Positions 32,201 through 41,076 are shown, counted from the stretch's first letter. The stretch is 64,000 nucleotides of DNA from Roseateles puraquae (GCF_002205845.1 NZ_NISI01000002.1:434001-498000); one strand, 5' to 3'. Made by a program: numbers and translations. Notes: generated by a model from the sequence alone, not told the origin.

Positions 32201-32779
32201 ATGAAAGCTGCCCGCCGTTCCATCGCCTTTTTCTCCGGGCTCCTGCTGTATTGCTTTGGCGCCGGCGCTGCGATGCAGTACGCCAACACCGGCCTGCCGC
32301 GTCAGGTGTACGTGCAGCTCGGCGGGCGCAACAGTCTGCCCGTGATGCTCGGTGAGGCCGTGGCCTTGGCTCTGATCCTGTTTGTCGTGGCCGCCGTCTG
32401 GGGCTACCTCACGCTGCGGCCCCAGCGCCGCCGGCATCGCCCGTACATCGCCTGGATGATGTCGGGCGTCGGTGCCGGCTGGGCCTGCTGGCTGATCTTC
32501 GGCGCCTTCAGCTTTGCCCTCAAGCCGCGGGCCTACTCGGCGCCGCTGCAGAACCTGCTGCTGTCTTCCAATGCGGCGCCGCTCTTCGGTGCGCTGAACA
32601 TCTTCGCCGTGCTCGCGGGCGTCTGGCTGGCCGGCACCCTGGCCAAGCGGCGTCAGCTGAAGCTGCCCAGCAGCCGGTCCAAGCGTCGCCCGGACCGTGG
32701 GCAGGGCGACGGCTCGGACGACGACCACACGGTGTCGACCGTGAGCCCGGCCACCGTGGCCCCCCCGGTCGCCCCCTGA
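32201..32779 (+). CDS. four-helix membrane protein of unknown function
   Basis: 192 aa. Hydrophobic segments at about 9-27, 45-66, 80-105 and 120-142 predict four membrane helices. The C-terminal 45 residues are charged and cytosolic-looking (KRRQLKLPSSRSKRRPDRG, then Asp/Ser/Val/Ala/Pro-rich). No family was recognised. Start ATG 32201 lies after the terminator; the longer frame upstream runs through the terminator hairpin. Seven bp separate it from the DTW-domain gene, so they form one operon. Confidence 0.75.
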   Translation: MKAARRSIAFFSGLLLYCFGAGAAMQYANTGLPRQVYVQLGGRNSLPVMLGEAVALALILFVVAAVWGYLTLRPQRRRHRPYIAWMMSGVGAGWACWLIFGAFSFALKPRAYSAPLQNLLLSSNAAPLFGALNIFAVLAGVWLAGTLAKRRQLKLPSSRSKRRPDRGQGDGSDDDHTVSTVSPATVAPPVAP

Positions 32780-32786
32780 GGCGTCC

Positions 32787-33335
32787 ATGCCCCGCGCGGT
32801 CTGCCCGCGCTGCGAGCGCCCGGCGAGCACCTGCCTGTGCGGGCTGCTGCCCGCGCCGCTGCCGCACCGCACCGAGCTGCTGATCCTGCAGCACCCCGCT
32901 GAGGCGGGTCATGCCAAGAACACGGTCGCGCTGCTGACCCTCGGCCTGCAGCGCGCCCGCTGCCTGCGCGGCGAGACTTTCGACGCGAGCCTGGCCGCCC
33001 CGGGCACGGCGCTGCTCTACCCGGGCGACGGTCCGCCGGCCGAGCCTGCGGCCGTGCAGCGCCTGCTGTTGCTGGACGGCAGCTGGCGCCAGAGCCGCCG
33101 CCTGCTCGCCGCCAACCCCTGGCTCGCCGCACTGCCCCGCCTGCCCCTGCCGGCCCAGCCCACGCGCTACGCCCTCCGGGTGGCGCACCGACCCGGGCAG
33201 CTGTCGACGCTGGAAGCTGGCCTGCACGCGCTGGCCCTGCTGGAGGGCGGGCCCGAGCCCTTTGCGCCCCTGTGGACGGCGTTCGACGCGTTCGTGCAGG
33301 CCGGCCTTTCCAGAAGGGCAATCGGTTTGGCCTAG
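32787..33335 (+). CDS. DTW-domain protein (tRNA-uridine aminocarboxypropyltransferase-like)
   Basis: 182-aa SPOUT-related enzyme. It has the N-terminal zinc-type motif CPRCERPASTCLC, the LLILQHPAE segment, and the name-giving loop, which reads LLLDGSWRQS (DGSW instead of DxTW). TapT/TtuA family members attach an aminocarboxypropyl group from SAM to uridine (acp3U) in tRNA; that activity is inferred. The Thr-to-Ser change in the signature is conservative. It is followed by the DsbD-like gene 9 bp later, though the functions look unrelated. Confidence 0.82.
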   Translation: MPRAVCPRCERPASTCLCGLLPAPLPHRTELLILQHPAEAGHAKNTVALLTLGLQRARCLRGETFDASLAAPGTALLYPGDGPPAEPAAVQRLLLLDGSWRQSRRLLAANPWLAALPRLPLPAQPTRYALRVAHRPGQLSTLEAGLHALALLEGGPEPFAPLWTAFDAFVQAGLSRRAIGLA

Positions 33336-33344
33336 GATTTCGGG

Positions 33345-35438
33345 ATGTCTGCCCCGCTGCGTTCCGCCCTCCTGGCCTTGCTGGCCACCCCCTTGCTGGC
33401 CCTGGCCGCGCCGCCCCAGGCGGCCACCGAGCATGTGCAGGCCCGACTCGTGGCCAGCCAGGCGGCCGTCGCGCCCGGCCAGCGCTTCACCGTGGCGCTG
33501 GAGCAGGACATCAAGGCCCACTGGCACACCTACTGGCTCAACCCGGGCGACTCCGGCCAGGCCACCAGCATCGACTGGCAGGGCGCCCAGGCCGGCCCCA
33601 TCCAGTGGCCCACGCCGTCCATCCAGGCCATCGGCCCCATCGTCAATTACGGCTATGAAGGCAAGCCCGCGCTGCTGGTGGACGTGACCGTGCCGGCTGA
33701 TGCCAAGCCCGGGGCGCGCTTTCAGCCGACGGCCGAGGTGCGCTGGCTGGTGTGCAAGGACGTCTGCATTCCGGAGCAGGTCACGCTCGGCCTGGACCTG
33801 CCCGTCGCCGCCCAGGGCAAGCCCGGGCCGGACGCCGACCTGATCGACGCCTGGCGCAATGCCATTCCCAAGCCCGCGCCCTTTGCGGTGAAGCTGGCCG
33901 CCGCGCCGCAGGGCGTGCGCCTGAGCGGTCCGACGGCAGGCGTGACCAAGGCCTACTTCTTTGCCGACACCTGGGGCGCCGTCGCCCACAGCGCGCCGCA
34001 GGCCCTGAAGGCTGAAGCCAGCGGCTGGGCGCTGGACATCCCGGCGGGCGACGAGCCGCTGGCGGCGGGCAAGCCGCTGTCTGGCGTGGTCGTGCTGACG
34101 ACCGCCACCGGCGAGCAAGCCTGGACCGTCTCCGCCCCCATGCCCGAAGGCGCCGGCAAGGGGCCGGGCCCGGCCGACCTGACCACCCCCGCGGCCGAAG
34201 GCGGCGCCAACGCCAGCCCGGCGCCCGCCCCCGAGGGCGACCTGGGCCTGGCGCCGGCCCTGGCCCTCGCGCTGCTGGGCGGCCTCATCCTGAACCTGAT
34301 GCCCTGCGTCTTCCCGGTGCTCTCCATCAAGGCGCTGGCCCTCGTGAACCAGGGCAACCACAAGGCCGAGGGCCTGGCCTACACCGCGGGCGTGCTGCTG
34401 AGCTTCGCGGCGCTGGCCGGCGTGCTGATCGCGCTGCGGGCTGGTGGGCAGCAGGTGGGCTGGGGCTTCCAGTTCCACTCGCCGGTGTTCGTGCTCGTGG
34501 TGGCCTATCTGCTCTTCCTGGTGGGCCTGAACCTGTCGGGCTTCTTCGACGTGGGCGGCAGCTTCACCGGCATCGGCTCCGGCCTGGCCGCCCGCCAGGG
34601 CCTGGCCGGCAGCTTCTTCACCGGCGTGCTGGCCGCCGTGGTAGCCACGCCGTGCACCGCGCCTTTCATGGGAGCGGCCCTGGCCTTCGCATTGGCCCAG
34701 CCGGCGGTGGTGATGCTGGCCGTCTTCCTGGCGCTGGGCCTGGGTCTGGCCCTGCCGTTCCTGGTGCTGGCGTTCTGGCCGGCGGCGCAGCGCTGGCTGC
34801 CGCGGCCCGGCGCCTGGATGGACACCTTCAAGCAGTTCCTGGCCTTCCCGATGTATGCCGCGGTGGTCTGGCTGCTGTGGGTGCTGGCCCAGCAGGCCGG
34901 GCCGGATGGCGTGGCGCTGGCGCTGGGCGGGCTGGTGCTGATCGCCTTCGCGCTGTGGGTGCGCCGTGCCGGCCGGGGTGTGCTGGCGGGCGGCGTGACG
35001 GTCGCGAGCCTGGCGCTGGCGCTCGGCACGGCGGCGTGGATCAAGCCGGTCGCGGCGGTTGACGCGCGCGCCGAGTCCAGCGTGGAGCCCTACAGCGCTG
35101 AGCGCCTGGCCGACCTGCGGGCGCAGAACAAGCCCGTGTTCGTCAACATGACGGCCGCCTGGTGCATCTCCTGCCTCGTGAACGAACGTGTCGCGCTGTC
35201 GCGCCCCGAGGTGCACGAGGCCTTTGCCAAGGCCGGCATCACCTACCTGAAAGGCGACTGGACCCGCGAGGACCCCAAGATCACCGCCGTGCTCAAGGCC
35301 CATGGCCGCTCGGGCGTGCCGCTGTATCTCTACTACGCTCCTGGCGCCGCCGAGGCCCAGGTGCTGCCGCAGATCCTCACCCCCGGCCTCGTCATCGAGG
35401 CGGTTTCCACCCCCCAAGCCCCCCGGAGTTCGACATGA
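33345..35438 (+). CDS. DsbD/ScsB-like thiol:disulfide reductase
   Basis: 697-aa inner-membrane protein that carries electrons from cytosolic thioredoxin to periplasmic partners. Signal peptide at 1-22; N-terminal periplasmic domain (about 25-290) with a redox pair Cys137/Cys141 (CKDVC); eight-helix core (about 300-560) with Cys in NLMPCVFPVLSIKAL and ATPCTAPFMGAALA; C-terminal thioredoxin domain (about 585-697) with active site CISC (NMTAAWCISCLVNER). The long N-terminal domain with CKDVC is more like ScsB/CcdA-fusion proteins than E. coli DsbD. The next gene, a redoxin, overlaps by ATGA and is a probable partner. Confidence 0.88.
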   Translation: MSAPLRSALLALLATPLLALAAPPQAATEHVQARLVASQAAVAPGQRFTVALEQDIKAHWHTYWLNPGDSGQATSIDWQGAQAGPIQWPTPSIQAIGPIVNYGYEGKPALLVDVTVPADAKPGARFQPTAEVRWLVCKDVCIPEQVTLGLDLPVAAQGKPGPDADLIDAWRNAIPKPAPFAVKLAAAPQGVRLSGPTAGVTKAYFFADTWGAVAHSAPQALKAEASGWALDIPAGDEPLAAGKPLSGVVVLTTATGEQAWTVSAPMPEGAGKGPGPADLTTPAAEGGANASPAPAPEGDLGLAPALALALLGGLILNLMPCVFPVLSIKALALVNQGNHKAEGLAYTAGVLLSFAALAGVLIALRAGGQQVGWGFQFHSPVFVLVVAYLLFLVGLNLSGFFDVGGSFTGIGSGLAARQGLAGSFFTGVLAAVVATPCTAPFMGAALAFALAQPAVVMLAVFLALGLGLALPFLVLAFWPAAQRWLPRPGAWMDTFKQFLAFPMYAAVVWLLWVLAQQAGPDGVALALGGLVLIAFALWVRRAGRGVLAGGVTVASLALALGTAAWIKPVAAVDARAESSVEPYSAERLADLRAQNKPVFVNMTAAWCISCLVNERVALSRPEVHEAFAKAGITYLKGDWTREDPKITAVLKAHGRSGVPLYLYYAPGAAEAQVLPQILTPGLVIEAVSTPQAPRSST

Positions 35439-36046
35439 CGCACCTGTTTCGCCGCTCTCTGATCGCCGCCACGCTCGCTCTGCCGGCGCTGGCCCTTGCC
35501 AATGCCGCCGTGGAAGCGCCGGCCCCCGCCTTCACCGCCCAGACGGCCGACGGCAAGACCGTCAACCTGTCCGACTTCAAGGGCAAGACCGTGGTGCTGG
35601 AATGGACCAACCACGACTGCCCCTACGTGAAGAAGCACTACGGCAGCGGCAACATGCAAAGCCAGCAGAAGGCCGCCGCGGCGCAGGGCGTGGTGTGGCT
35701 GCAGGTGATCTCGTCGGCGCCGGGCCAGCAAGGCTTCGTCGACGGGCCCACCGCCAAGAAGCTCAACGCCGACCGCGGCGCGGCCCCCACCGCCACGCTG
35801 CTGGACCCCAAGGGGGAACTCGGCAAGCTCTACGGCGCGCAGACCACGCCGCACATGTACGTGATCAAGGGCGACGGCACCCTGGCGTACAAGGGTGGCA
35901 TCGACAGCATTGCCTCGGCCAAGGCCGAGGACATCGCCAAGGCCGAGCCCTATGTGGCCGACGCGCTGGCCGCCGTGGCGGCGGGCCGCAAGGTCGAGAA
36001 GGCCTCGACCCGCCCCTACGGCTGCTCCGTCAAGTACGCCAGCTGA
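35435..36046 (+). CDS. periplasmic redoxin/thioredoxin-like protein
   Basis: 203 aa with a signal peptide (about 1-23) and an AhpC/TSA-like thioredoxin fold. The active site is NHDCPYVKKHYGS: Cys62 has no partner Cys three residues on (CPYV). A C-terminal Cys197 (YGCSVKY) may serve as the resolving Cys. The cis-Pro loop TTPHMYVI is present. Reduction by the adjacent DsbD-like protein is likely, since its start overlaps the DsbD stop. It could be a peroxidase or a sulfenic-acid reductase; the sequence does not decide. A strong terminator follows 25 bp after the stop. Confidence 0.85.
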   Translation: MTHLFRRSLIAATLALPALALANAAVEAPAPAFTAQTADGKTVNLSDFKGKTVVLEWTNHDCPYVKKHYGSGNMQSQQKAAAAQGVVWLQVISSAPGQQGFVDGPTAKKLNADRGAAPTATLLDPKGELGKLYGAQTTPHMYVIKGDGTLAYKGGIDSIASAKAEDIAKAEPYVADALAAVAAGRKVEKASTRPYGCSVKYAS

Positions 36047-36070
36047 CCCCGGCGCCGCGCACTTCTGTCG

Positions 36071-36100
36071 ACCGCCCGGCCACCCCGGGCGGTTTTGTTT
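36071..36100 (+). terminator. intrinsic terminator after the DsbD/redoxin operon
   Basis: ACCGCCCGG (36071-36079) and CCGGGCGGT (36085-36093) form a perfect 9-bp stem with a 5-nt loop, followed by TTTGTTT. Its position argues that the next gene starts at 36116 and not at the TTG within the T-run. Confidence 0.93.
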
Positions 36101-36115
36101 TCTGCTCCCTTCGCC

Positions 36116-37012
36116 ATGCAAGCCCTGCTCGACGCCATCGCCACTGCCCCCGACTTGCCTGCTGATGCCGGCCGGCTCTTTCACGGCCGGGGCGGCCGCT
36201 TCCCGGGCTGCGAGCACCTAGCGCTGGACGTCTACCCGCCGGTCGTACTGCTGACAAGCTTCCAGCAGCTGCCCGACGACGCGCTGGCGGCCGTGGGCGC
36301 GGCCCTGCAGGCGCGTTGGCCGGGCGTGGCCTGGGTCTACCAGTGCCGCGCGGCCGGAGCGGCCCAGACGCGCTGCATGGCGGGCGAGGTGCCGGAGCCG
36401 CATGTCGTCACCGAGGCCGGCACGCGCTACCTCGTCCACCTGCTGCGCGGGCAGAACCACGGCCTCTTCCTGGACATGGCGGCCGGCCGCCGCTGGGTGC
36501 GGGAGCAGGTCAAGCCGGGGGCCAAGGTGCTCAACCTGTTTGCCTACACCTGTGCCTTCTCGGTGGTGGCGCTGCAGGCTGGCGCGGCCGAGGTGACGAA
36601 TGTCGACATGGCCTCCGGCGCGCTGGCCATTGGCCGAAGCAACCATGAACTCAACGGCGTGAAGGCCGGAGCGCGCTTCCTGGCGCACGACATCTTCAAC
36701 TCCTGGGGCAAGCTCACGCGTGGCGGGCCCTACGACCTCGTGGTGTGCGACCCGCCGAGCTTCCAGAAGGGCAGTTTCGTCGCGACCAAGGACTACGCCC
36801 GTCTCGCCCGCCGCCTGCCCGCGCTGCTGGCGCCGGGCGGCCACGCGTTGCTCTGCCTGAACGCACCGGAGCTGGGCGTGGACTTCCTGCGCGGCACCGT
36901 CGCAGAGCACGCGCCCGAGCTGCAGTTCATCGGGCGCCTGGAAAACCCTGAGACGTTTGCTGACGTGTCGCCCGAGCGCAGCCTCAAGGCGCTGGTGTTC
37001 CGCGCCGCCTGA
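36116..37012 (+). CDS. class I SAM-dependent methyltransferase (RlmI/RlmK-like)
   Basis: 298 aa. The N-terminal part (RLFHGRGGRFPGCEHLALDV) and the SAM-binding core (VLNLFAYTCAFSVVALQAGA, NVDMASGALAIGRSNHELNG, DLVVCDPPSFQKGSF) match the COG1092/RlmI group of 23S rRNA m5C/m2G methyltransferases, but the PUA domain of full-length RlmI (about 390 aa) is absent. The ATG at 36116 is preferred because the earlier in-frame TTG lies inside the terminator T-run. It is a single-gene unit bounded by terminators on both sides. The exact rRNA position modified is unknown. Confidence 0.85.
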   Translation: MQALLDAIATAPDLPADAGRLFHGRGGRFPGCEHLALDVYPPVVLLTSFQQLPDDALAAVGAALQARWPGVAWVYQCRAAGAAQTRCMAGEVPEPHVVTEAGTRYLVHLLRGQNHGLFLDMAAGRRWVREQVKPGAKVLNLFAYTCAFSVVALQAGAAEVTNVDMASGALAIGRSNHELNGVKAGARFLAHDIFNSWGKLTRGGPYDLVVCDPPSFQKGSFVATKDYARLARRLPALLAPGGHALLCLNAPELGVDFLRGTVAEHAPELQFIGRLENPETFADVSPERSLKALVFRAA

Positions 37013-37092
37013 GCCGGTCCGGCCACGCGCATCGTGTCGCGTGAGCAACGCGGCCCTGGCGCCGGACTCCCCCCACATGCGGGGAGAGGCAG

Positions 37093-37146
37093 GCCCCATT
37101 GCCAAAACGGCAATCGCCGTTTTCCCCATTAGGCATGGGGCTTTCT
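37093..37146 (+). terminator. nested intrinsic terminator
   Basis: GCCCCAT (37093-37099) pairs with ATGGGGC (37135-37141), enclosing AAAACGGC-aatc-GCCGTTTT (37104-37123). A T-rich TTTCT follows. The inner hairpin with A- and T-flanks can act in both directions. It ends the methyltransferase unit. Confidence 0.75.
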
Positions 37147-37287
37147 AGGGATTGGGGGGTGGCTGGCGCGGGGGTAATTTCCGACTGGCTCGTCAAACTT
37201 TCCTAAAGCGTAAAGAAACGGTCACTACCCTCGCTCGGCGCGTCGGGATGGTCTCGGCGTTCGTCCATGCACCACCGAAGTACCGCC

Positions 37288-38010
37288 ATGCAACTCCGTT
37301 CTCTTGCCCTCGCCGCCCTTCTTGCGACCAGCTTTGCCGCCCAGGCGGACACGGTCGCGCTGTGGGACTACAACCCAACCCCGACCACGACCAAGCACAC
37401 GGTGTCGGCCAACGGTGCGTCGTTCGCGACGCTCGGGGTCACCACCACCTTTGCAGGCGGATCTGCCTATCAAGGTGCCGCCGCAGGCCAGGCGCTCAAC
37501 ACGACGGGCTATGCAGCGCAAGGCGCGGGGGACCTGACGCGCGGCGTGCAGTTCATGGTCGATACCTCGGGCTACACCGACCTGGTGCTGACCTTCTCCC
37601 AGCGCAACAGCAATACGGCCTCGGCATGGACGATGCTGCAGTACACCGTTGACGGCAGCACCTGGTTGAACGCCACCACCTTCCAAATGCCGTCAGCCTC
37701 GGCCACAACCTTCGTCAACGGGCTGACTTTTGACTTCAGCGGCGTGGAGCTGGCCAACAACAACGCTGACTTCGGCTTCCGGTTCGTGGCGACCTTCGCA
37801 CCCGGCACAAGTGCCTATGCGCCGACGGCCGCAGGTCAGACCTACGCCACCACCGGCACCATCCGCTACGACAACGTGCTGCTGAGCGGCACCGCCATCC
37901 CCGACGTGCCGGTCGACCCGCTGCCCGTCCCCGAACCCCAGACCTACGCGCTGATGCTCGCCGGCCTGGCCACCGTCGGCCTGCTGGCCCGCCGCCGCCG
38001 CGTCGGCTGA
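37288..38010 (+). CDS. PEP-CTERM sorting-domain exported protein
   Basis: 240 aa: signal peptide (about 1-22, ends AAQA), a beta-rich, Asn/Thr/Ser-rich exported domain, and a canonical PEP-CTERM tail (VPEPQTYALMLAGLATVGLL, then ARRRR). Such proteins are cut and anchored by exosortase EpsH/XrtA and are linked to exopolysaccharide and floc matrices. The exosortase is not in the window. Start ATG 37288 gives a clean signal peptide; an ATG at 37267 would add seven residues. An AT-rich block at 37195-37220 with repeated TAAAG (cctaaagcgtaaagaaa) is the best promoter candidate in the 275-bp gap upstream. The globular domain was not recognised. Confidence 0.9.
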   Translation: MQLRSLALAALLATSFAAQADTVALWDYNPTPTTTKHTVSANGASFATLGVTTTFAGGSAYQGAAAGQALNTTGYAAQGAGDLTRGVQFMVDTSGYTDLVLTFSQRNSNTASAWTMLQYTVDGSTWLNATTFQMPSASATTFVNGLTFDFSGVELANNNADFGFRFVATFAPGTSAYAPTAAGQTYATTGTIRYDNVLLSGTAIPDVPVDPLPVPEPQTYALMLAGLATVGLLARRRRVG

Positions 38011-38061
38011 CCGGGCGACCCGCCCATCGCCCCACTGCCCCACGCCTGCCAAGGATCGCCC

Positions 38062-40494
38062 GTGAAGACTCGCTCCTTCTCCCTGCACCCGCTGACCGCC
38101 TGCCTGCTGCCGCTGCTGCTGGCGGCCTGCGGCGGCGCCCAGTCGCCCGAAGCCACCGTCAAGCCCGCTGCGGCGGACGTGCTGGTCAAGACGGCTGAAG
38201 TCCACCCCAGCGTCAAGTACCCGGACCACCATGAGTTCGAGACCGACCTGGGCGTGCCCTTCGTCAGCACCCAGCCCAGCGGCGCGCGCCGCTTCACGCT
38301 GGCCATGGACTACCTCGGCGCCCCCGAGGGCCAGCAGCTGGCCTACCGGCTCGACCTCGTCGGCCCGGACGGCAAGACGGTGCAGACCTACGCCGGCGTG
38401 GAGCTCTACAAAGGCAAGCCGGTCACGCTGAACTTCGACTGGGCCGGCCGCACCGACAAGGCCGCGCTGCCCGACGGCGTGTACGAGGCCCGCCTGACCG
38501 CCTTCTCGGCCGACCCCGGCGTGACCGCTGCGGGCGACACCGCCGAGGCCCGCGTGAAGGCCCTGGCTGCCGCGGACGACCATGGCCATGCGCCGCATGA
38601 GCAGAGCTTCAAGTTCGTCATGGGCACGCCGCCCGTGGCCAAGATGCCGGCCTACCGCGCGATGCCCCTGGGCAGCCAGGTCACCGGCGCCGATGCGCCG
38701 CGCGCCAAGGCCCTGGCCGCCGCGGCCATCGCGAGCTGGCCCTACACCGTCTACTACGGCTCCCTGCACGGCCAGACCAACGACTCCGACGGCGGCGGCG
38801 ACCTCGCCACCTGCAACTCGTCGCAAGCGGCGCAGAGCGGCAAGTTCGGTCCCGACACGGCCTTCCCCTATGCCAAGAGCAAGGGTCTGGACTTCTTCGG
38901 CAACACCGACCACAACCACTACTTCGACGGCAGCTCGGGCCTGGGCACCATCCCGGCAGCAGACGCCAAGGCCCGCTACACCGCAGGCGTGACCTTCGCC
39001 ACCAACTACACCGCCAGCAACCCGGGCTTCCTGGCCATGTACGGCATGGAGTGGGGCGTCATCAGCGGCGGCGGCCACCTGAACATCTTCAACAGCGATG
39101 AGCTCTACAGCTGGGAGTACGACCCCAACAACCAGCTCTACGGCCACCGCTTCGTCGCCAAGAACGACTACGCCACGCTCTACACCGTGATGCGCGCCGC
39201 CGGCCAGGTCGGCCAGTTCAACCACCCCGACACCACCGGCCAGTTCATCGTCAACGGCACCGATTTCGGCTACACCGCGGACGGTGACGAGGTCATGGTG
39301 CTGGCCGAGATCTCCAACACCAGCGCCTTCTCCAACAAGGACGACGAGTCCACGCCGCCGGGCTCGGGCTACGAAAGCGCCTTCCGCAAGATCCTGGAGC
39401 GCGGCTTCCACGTCGCGCCGGCCACCAACCAGGACAACCACTGCGCGAACTGGGGCTCCTCCTACACCAACCGCACCGCCGTGCTCATCCCCAACGGCAC
39501 CGCGCTGACCAAGGCCAGCTTCGTCGATGCGCTGCGCGCCCGCCGGGTGTTCGCCACGCACGACAAGAACTCGCAGCTGGTGTTCAGCGCCAACGGCGCC
39601 ATCATGGGCTCGCGCATCAACAACCAGGGTGCGCTCAACCTGAACATCGGCTTCGCCAACACCGCGGGCCGCACGGTCTCGCTGGTGGAGGTGTGGCAAG
39701 GCGTGCCGGGCCGCAACGGCACCATGACCCTGCTGACCAACAGCGCCAGCTACACGCACACGCCGACCGACGGCCTGCACGTGTACTACGCCAAGGTCAC
39801 GCAGGACGACGGCAAGATCCTGTGGTCCGCGCCGATCTGGGTCAACCAGGGTGCGGCCAACAACGGCGACACCACGCCGCCGACCGTCAGCGCCAGCGTC
39901 ACCGGCAACAGCGGCAACATCACGCTGTCGGCCAACGCCAGCGACAACGTCGGCGTGACCAAGGTCGAGTTCTGGGTCGACAGCTCGCTCAAGGGCACCG
40001 TCACCACAGCGCCTTACCAGCTGGTGCTGGATTCGCGCACGCTGCCCAACGGCGCGCACACCCTGGTCGCCAAGGCCTTCGACGCCGCCGCCAACAGCGC
40101 TGCGTCCACCGACGTCACCTTCAGCGTGACCAACGCCGGTGCCTCGGTCAGCGAAGTCGAGCCCAACGGCACCATCGCCACGGCCAATGTGCTCGGCACC
40201 GCCACCACGGCCAGCGGCTTCATCAGCACCGCGACTGACAAGGACTACTTCCGCATCGACCTGCCGGCCAACAAGAAGATCCGCGTCGACATGAGCGGCC
40301 CGAGCGGCACCGACTACGACCTGTTCCTGGTCAGCTCCTCCGGTGCAGGCCTGGCCAGCTCCGGCGGCACGACCTCGTCCGAGTCGCTGACCTACACCAA
40401 CGGCAGCAGCGCCCGCACGGTCTTCATCAAGGTGCAGAGCTACAGCGGCTCCAGCACGACGACGCCGTACACGCTGACGATCAGCTACCCCTGA
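38062..40494 (+). CDS. CehA/McbA-type PHP metallohydrolase lipoprotein with Ig-like and PPC domains
   Basis: 810 aa, starting on GTG. A lipobox (LLLAAC, Cys23) makes it a lipoprotein. Domains: an N-terminal beta domain (about 60-190); a PHP-type metallohydrolase domain (about 225-520) with metal-ligand segments SLHGQTNDSDGGG, FFGNTDHNHYFDG and NQDNHCANWG; a bacterial Ig-like domain (about 610-690; DNVGVTKVEFWVDSS); and a C-terminal bacterial pre-peptidase (PPC) domain (about 700-810; DKDYFRIDLPANKKIRV, DYDLFLVSSSG). CehA/McbA relatives hydrolyse carbamates or phosphoesters, but many surface members have unknown substrates. It follows the PEP-CTERM gene by 51 bp, so co-expression is possible. 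A terminator follows. Confidence 0.82.
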   Translation: MKTRSFSLHPLTACLLPLLLAACGGAQSPEATVKPAAADVLVKTAEVHPSVKYPDHHEFETDLGVPFVSTQPSGARRFTLAMDYLGAPEGQQLAYRLDLVGPDGKTVQTYAGVELYKGKPVTLNFDWAGRTDKAALPDGVYEARLTAFSADPGVTAAGDTAEARVKALAAADDHGHAPHEQSFKFVMGTPPVAKMPAYRAMPLGSQVTGADAPRAKALAAAAIASWPYTVYYGSLHGQTNDSDGGGDLATCNSSQAAQSGKFGPDTAFPYAKSKGLDFFGNTDHNHYFDGSSGLGTIPAADAKARYTAGVTFATNYTASNPGFLAMYGMEWGVISGGGHLNIFNSDELYSWEYDPNNQLYGHRFVAKNDYATLYTVMRAAGQVGQFNHPDTTGQFIVNGTDFGYTADGDEVMVLAEISNTSAFSNKDDESTPPGSGYESAFRKILERGFHVAPATNQDNHCANWGSSYTNRTAVLIPNGTALTKASFVDALRARRVFATHDKNSQLVFSANGAIMGSRINNQGALNLNIGFANTAGRTVSLVEVWQGVPGRNGTMTLLTNSASYTHTPTDGLHVYYAKVTQDDGKILWSAPIWVNQGAANNGDTTPPTVSASVTGNSGNITLSANASDNVGVTKVEFWVDSSLKGTVTTAPYQLVLDSRTLPNGAHTLVAKAFDAAANSAASTDVTFSVTNAGASVSEVEPNGTIATANVLGTATTASGFISTATDKDYFRIDLPANKKIRVDMSGPSGTDYDLFLVSSSGAGLASSGGTTSSESLTYTNGSSARTVFIKVQSYSGSSTTTPYTLTISYP

Positions 40495-40542
40495 TCGGGC
40501 GCTGACAGAACCTCCGTGCGCCCATGCGGCGCACGGCACGAC

Positions 40543-40566
40543 AGGGGCCTTCGGGCCCCTTCTTTA
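40543..40566 (+). terminator. intrinsic terminator after the PHP-lipoprotein gene
   Basis: AGGGGCC (40543-40549) and GGCCCCT (40554-40560) form a 7-bp stem with a TTCG tetraloop, followed by TCTTTA. The UUCG-type loop makes this a stable hairpin. Confidence 0.85.
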
Positions 40567-40640
40567 CGTCGTGAGTGGCTCGCGATGCGCGGTCCGCGTA
40601 CGGCGAATCGATCTTCGGCGGATCATGGCGGCGCGTGTCT

Positions 40641-40976
40641 TCAGAGTAGCTGGCTCTTGAACAACACGAAATCTTGAAGCCCCTCTAACGACTCGATGCC
40701 CCAAGCCCGTTCCGTGTTTACCTTGACCCGCGTGCGGCCTGCGTCATCCGTCCATTCCGCCTGTAGCTCGCAGGCCATTGACCCGGGTCGAGGGTAGATG
40801 CTGTCTTGCCGCAGGTTCTCGTCACTGACAACGGAGGCCTTCTCGATAAACTTGTGCAGCCGCCCGTCGGCGTCGATCAGCGCGCATTCGACGAATCCTG
40901 GCTGGTGCTCATCAACGAAGGCGGTGATCTGTACAGCGATGCGGTTCACGGTGTGCTGAGCTCGCCCGATGTTCAC
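40641..40976 (-). CDS. hypothetical protein in a lower-GC patch
   Basis: 111 residues, acidic/basic mixed, soluble-looking, no signal peptide. A run such as GFVECALIDADGRLHKFIEK, then RVKVNTERAWGIESLEGLQD, has the beta-strand pattern seen in small immunity-like or regulatory proteins, but no family was recognised. Local base composition is clearly less GC-rich than in flanking genes, and codon use is less biased, which suggests acquisition by transfer. It lies downstream of another orphan on the same strand. Confidence 0.6.
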   Translation of the reverse strand: MNIGRAQHTVNRIAVQITAFVDEHQPGFVECALIDADGRLHKFIEKASVVSDENLRQDSIYPRPGSMACELQAEWTDDAGRTRVKVNTERAWGIESLEGLQDFVLFKSQLL

Positions 40977-41076
40977 AGACCAGCAGGCGACGCCTCAGAG
41001 GAGATGGCGAGTGCCAGCCGAAGTGGCCCTGCAGCCGGATCGACGAATGGCTCTGGCATTGAAGGTGCCCGACAGG

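Noticed and set aside
35162..35434. Longer frame before the redoxin gene
   Set aside because: It overlaps the DsbD-like gene and lacks support; the ATG at 35435 begins a clear signal peptide and overlaps the DsbD stop.
37155..37180. Possible sigma-54 site (TGGCGCG-N4-...) upstream of the PEP-CTERM gene
   Set aside because: The -24 part is acceptable but the -12 GC is absent (TAATT). PEP-CTERM genes can be sigma-54 controlled, but this site does not support it.
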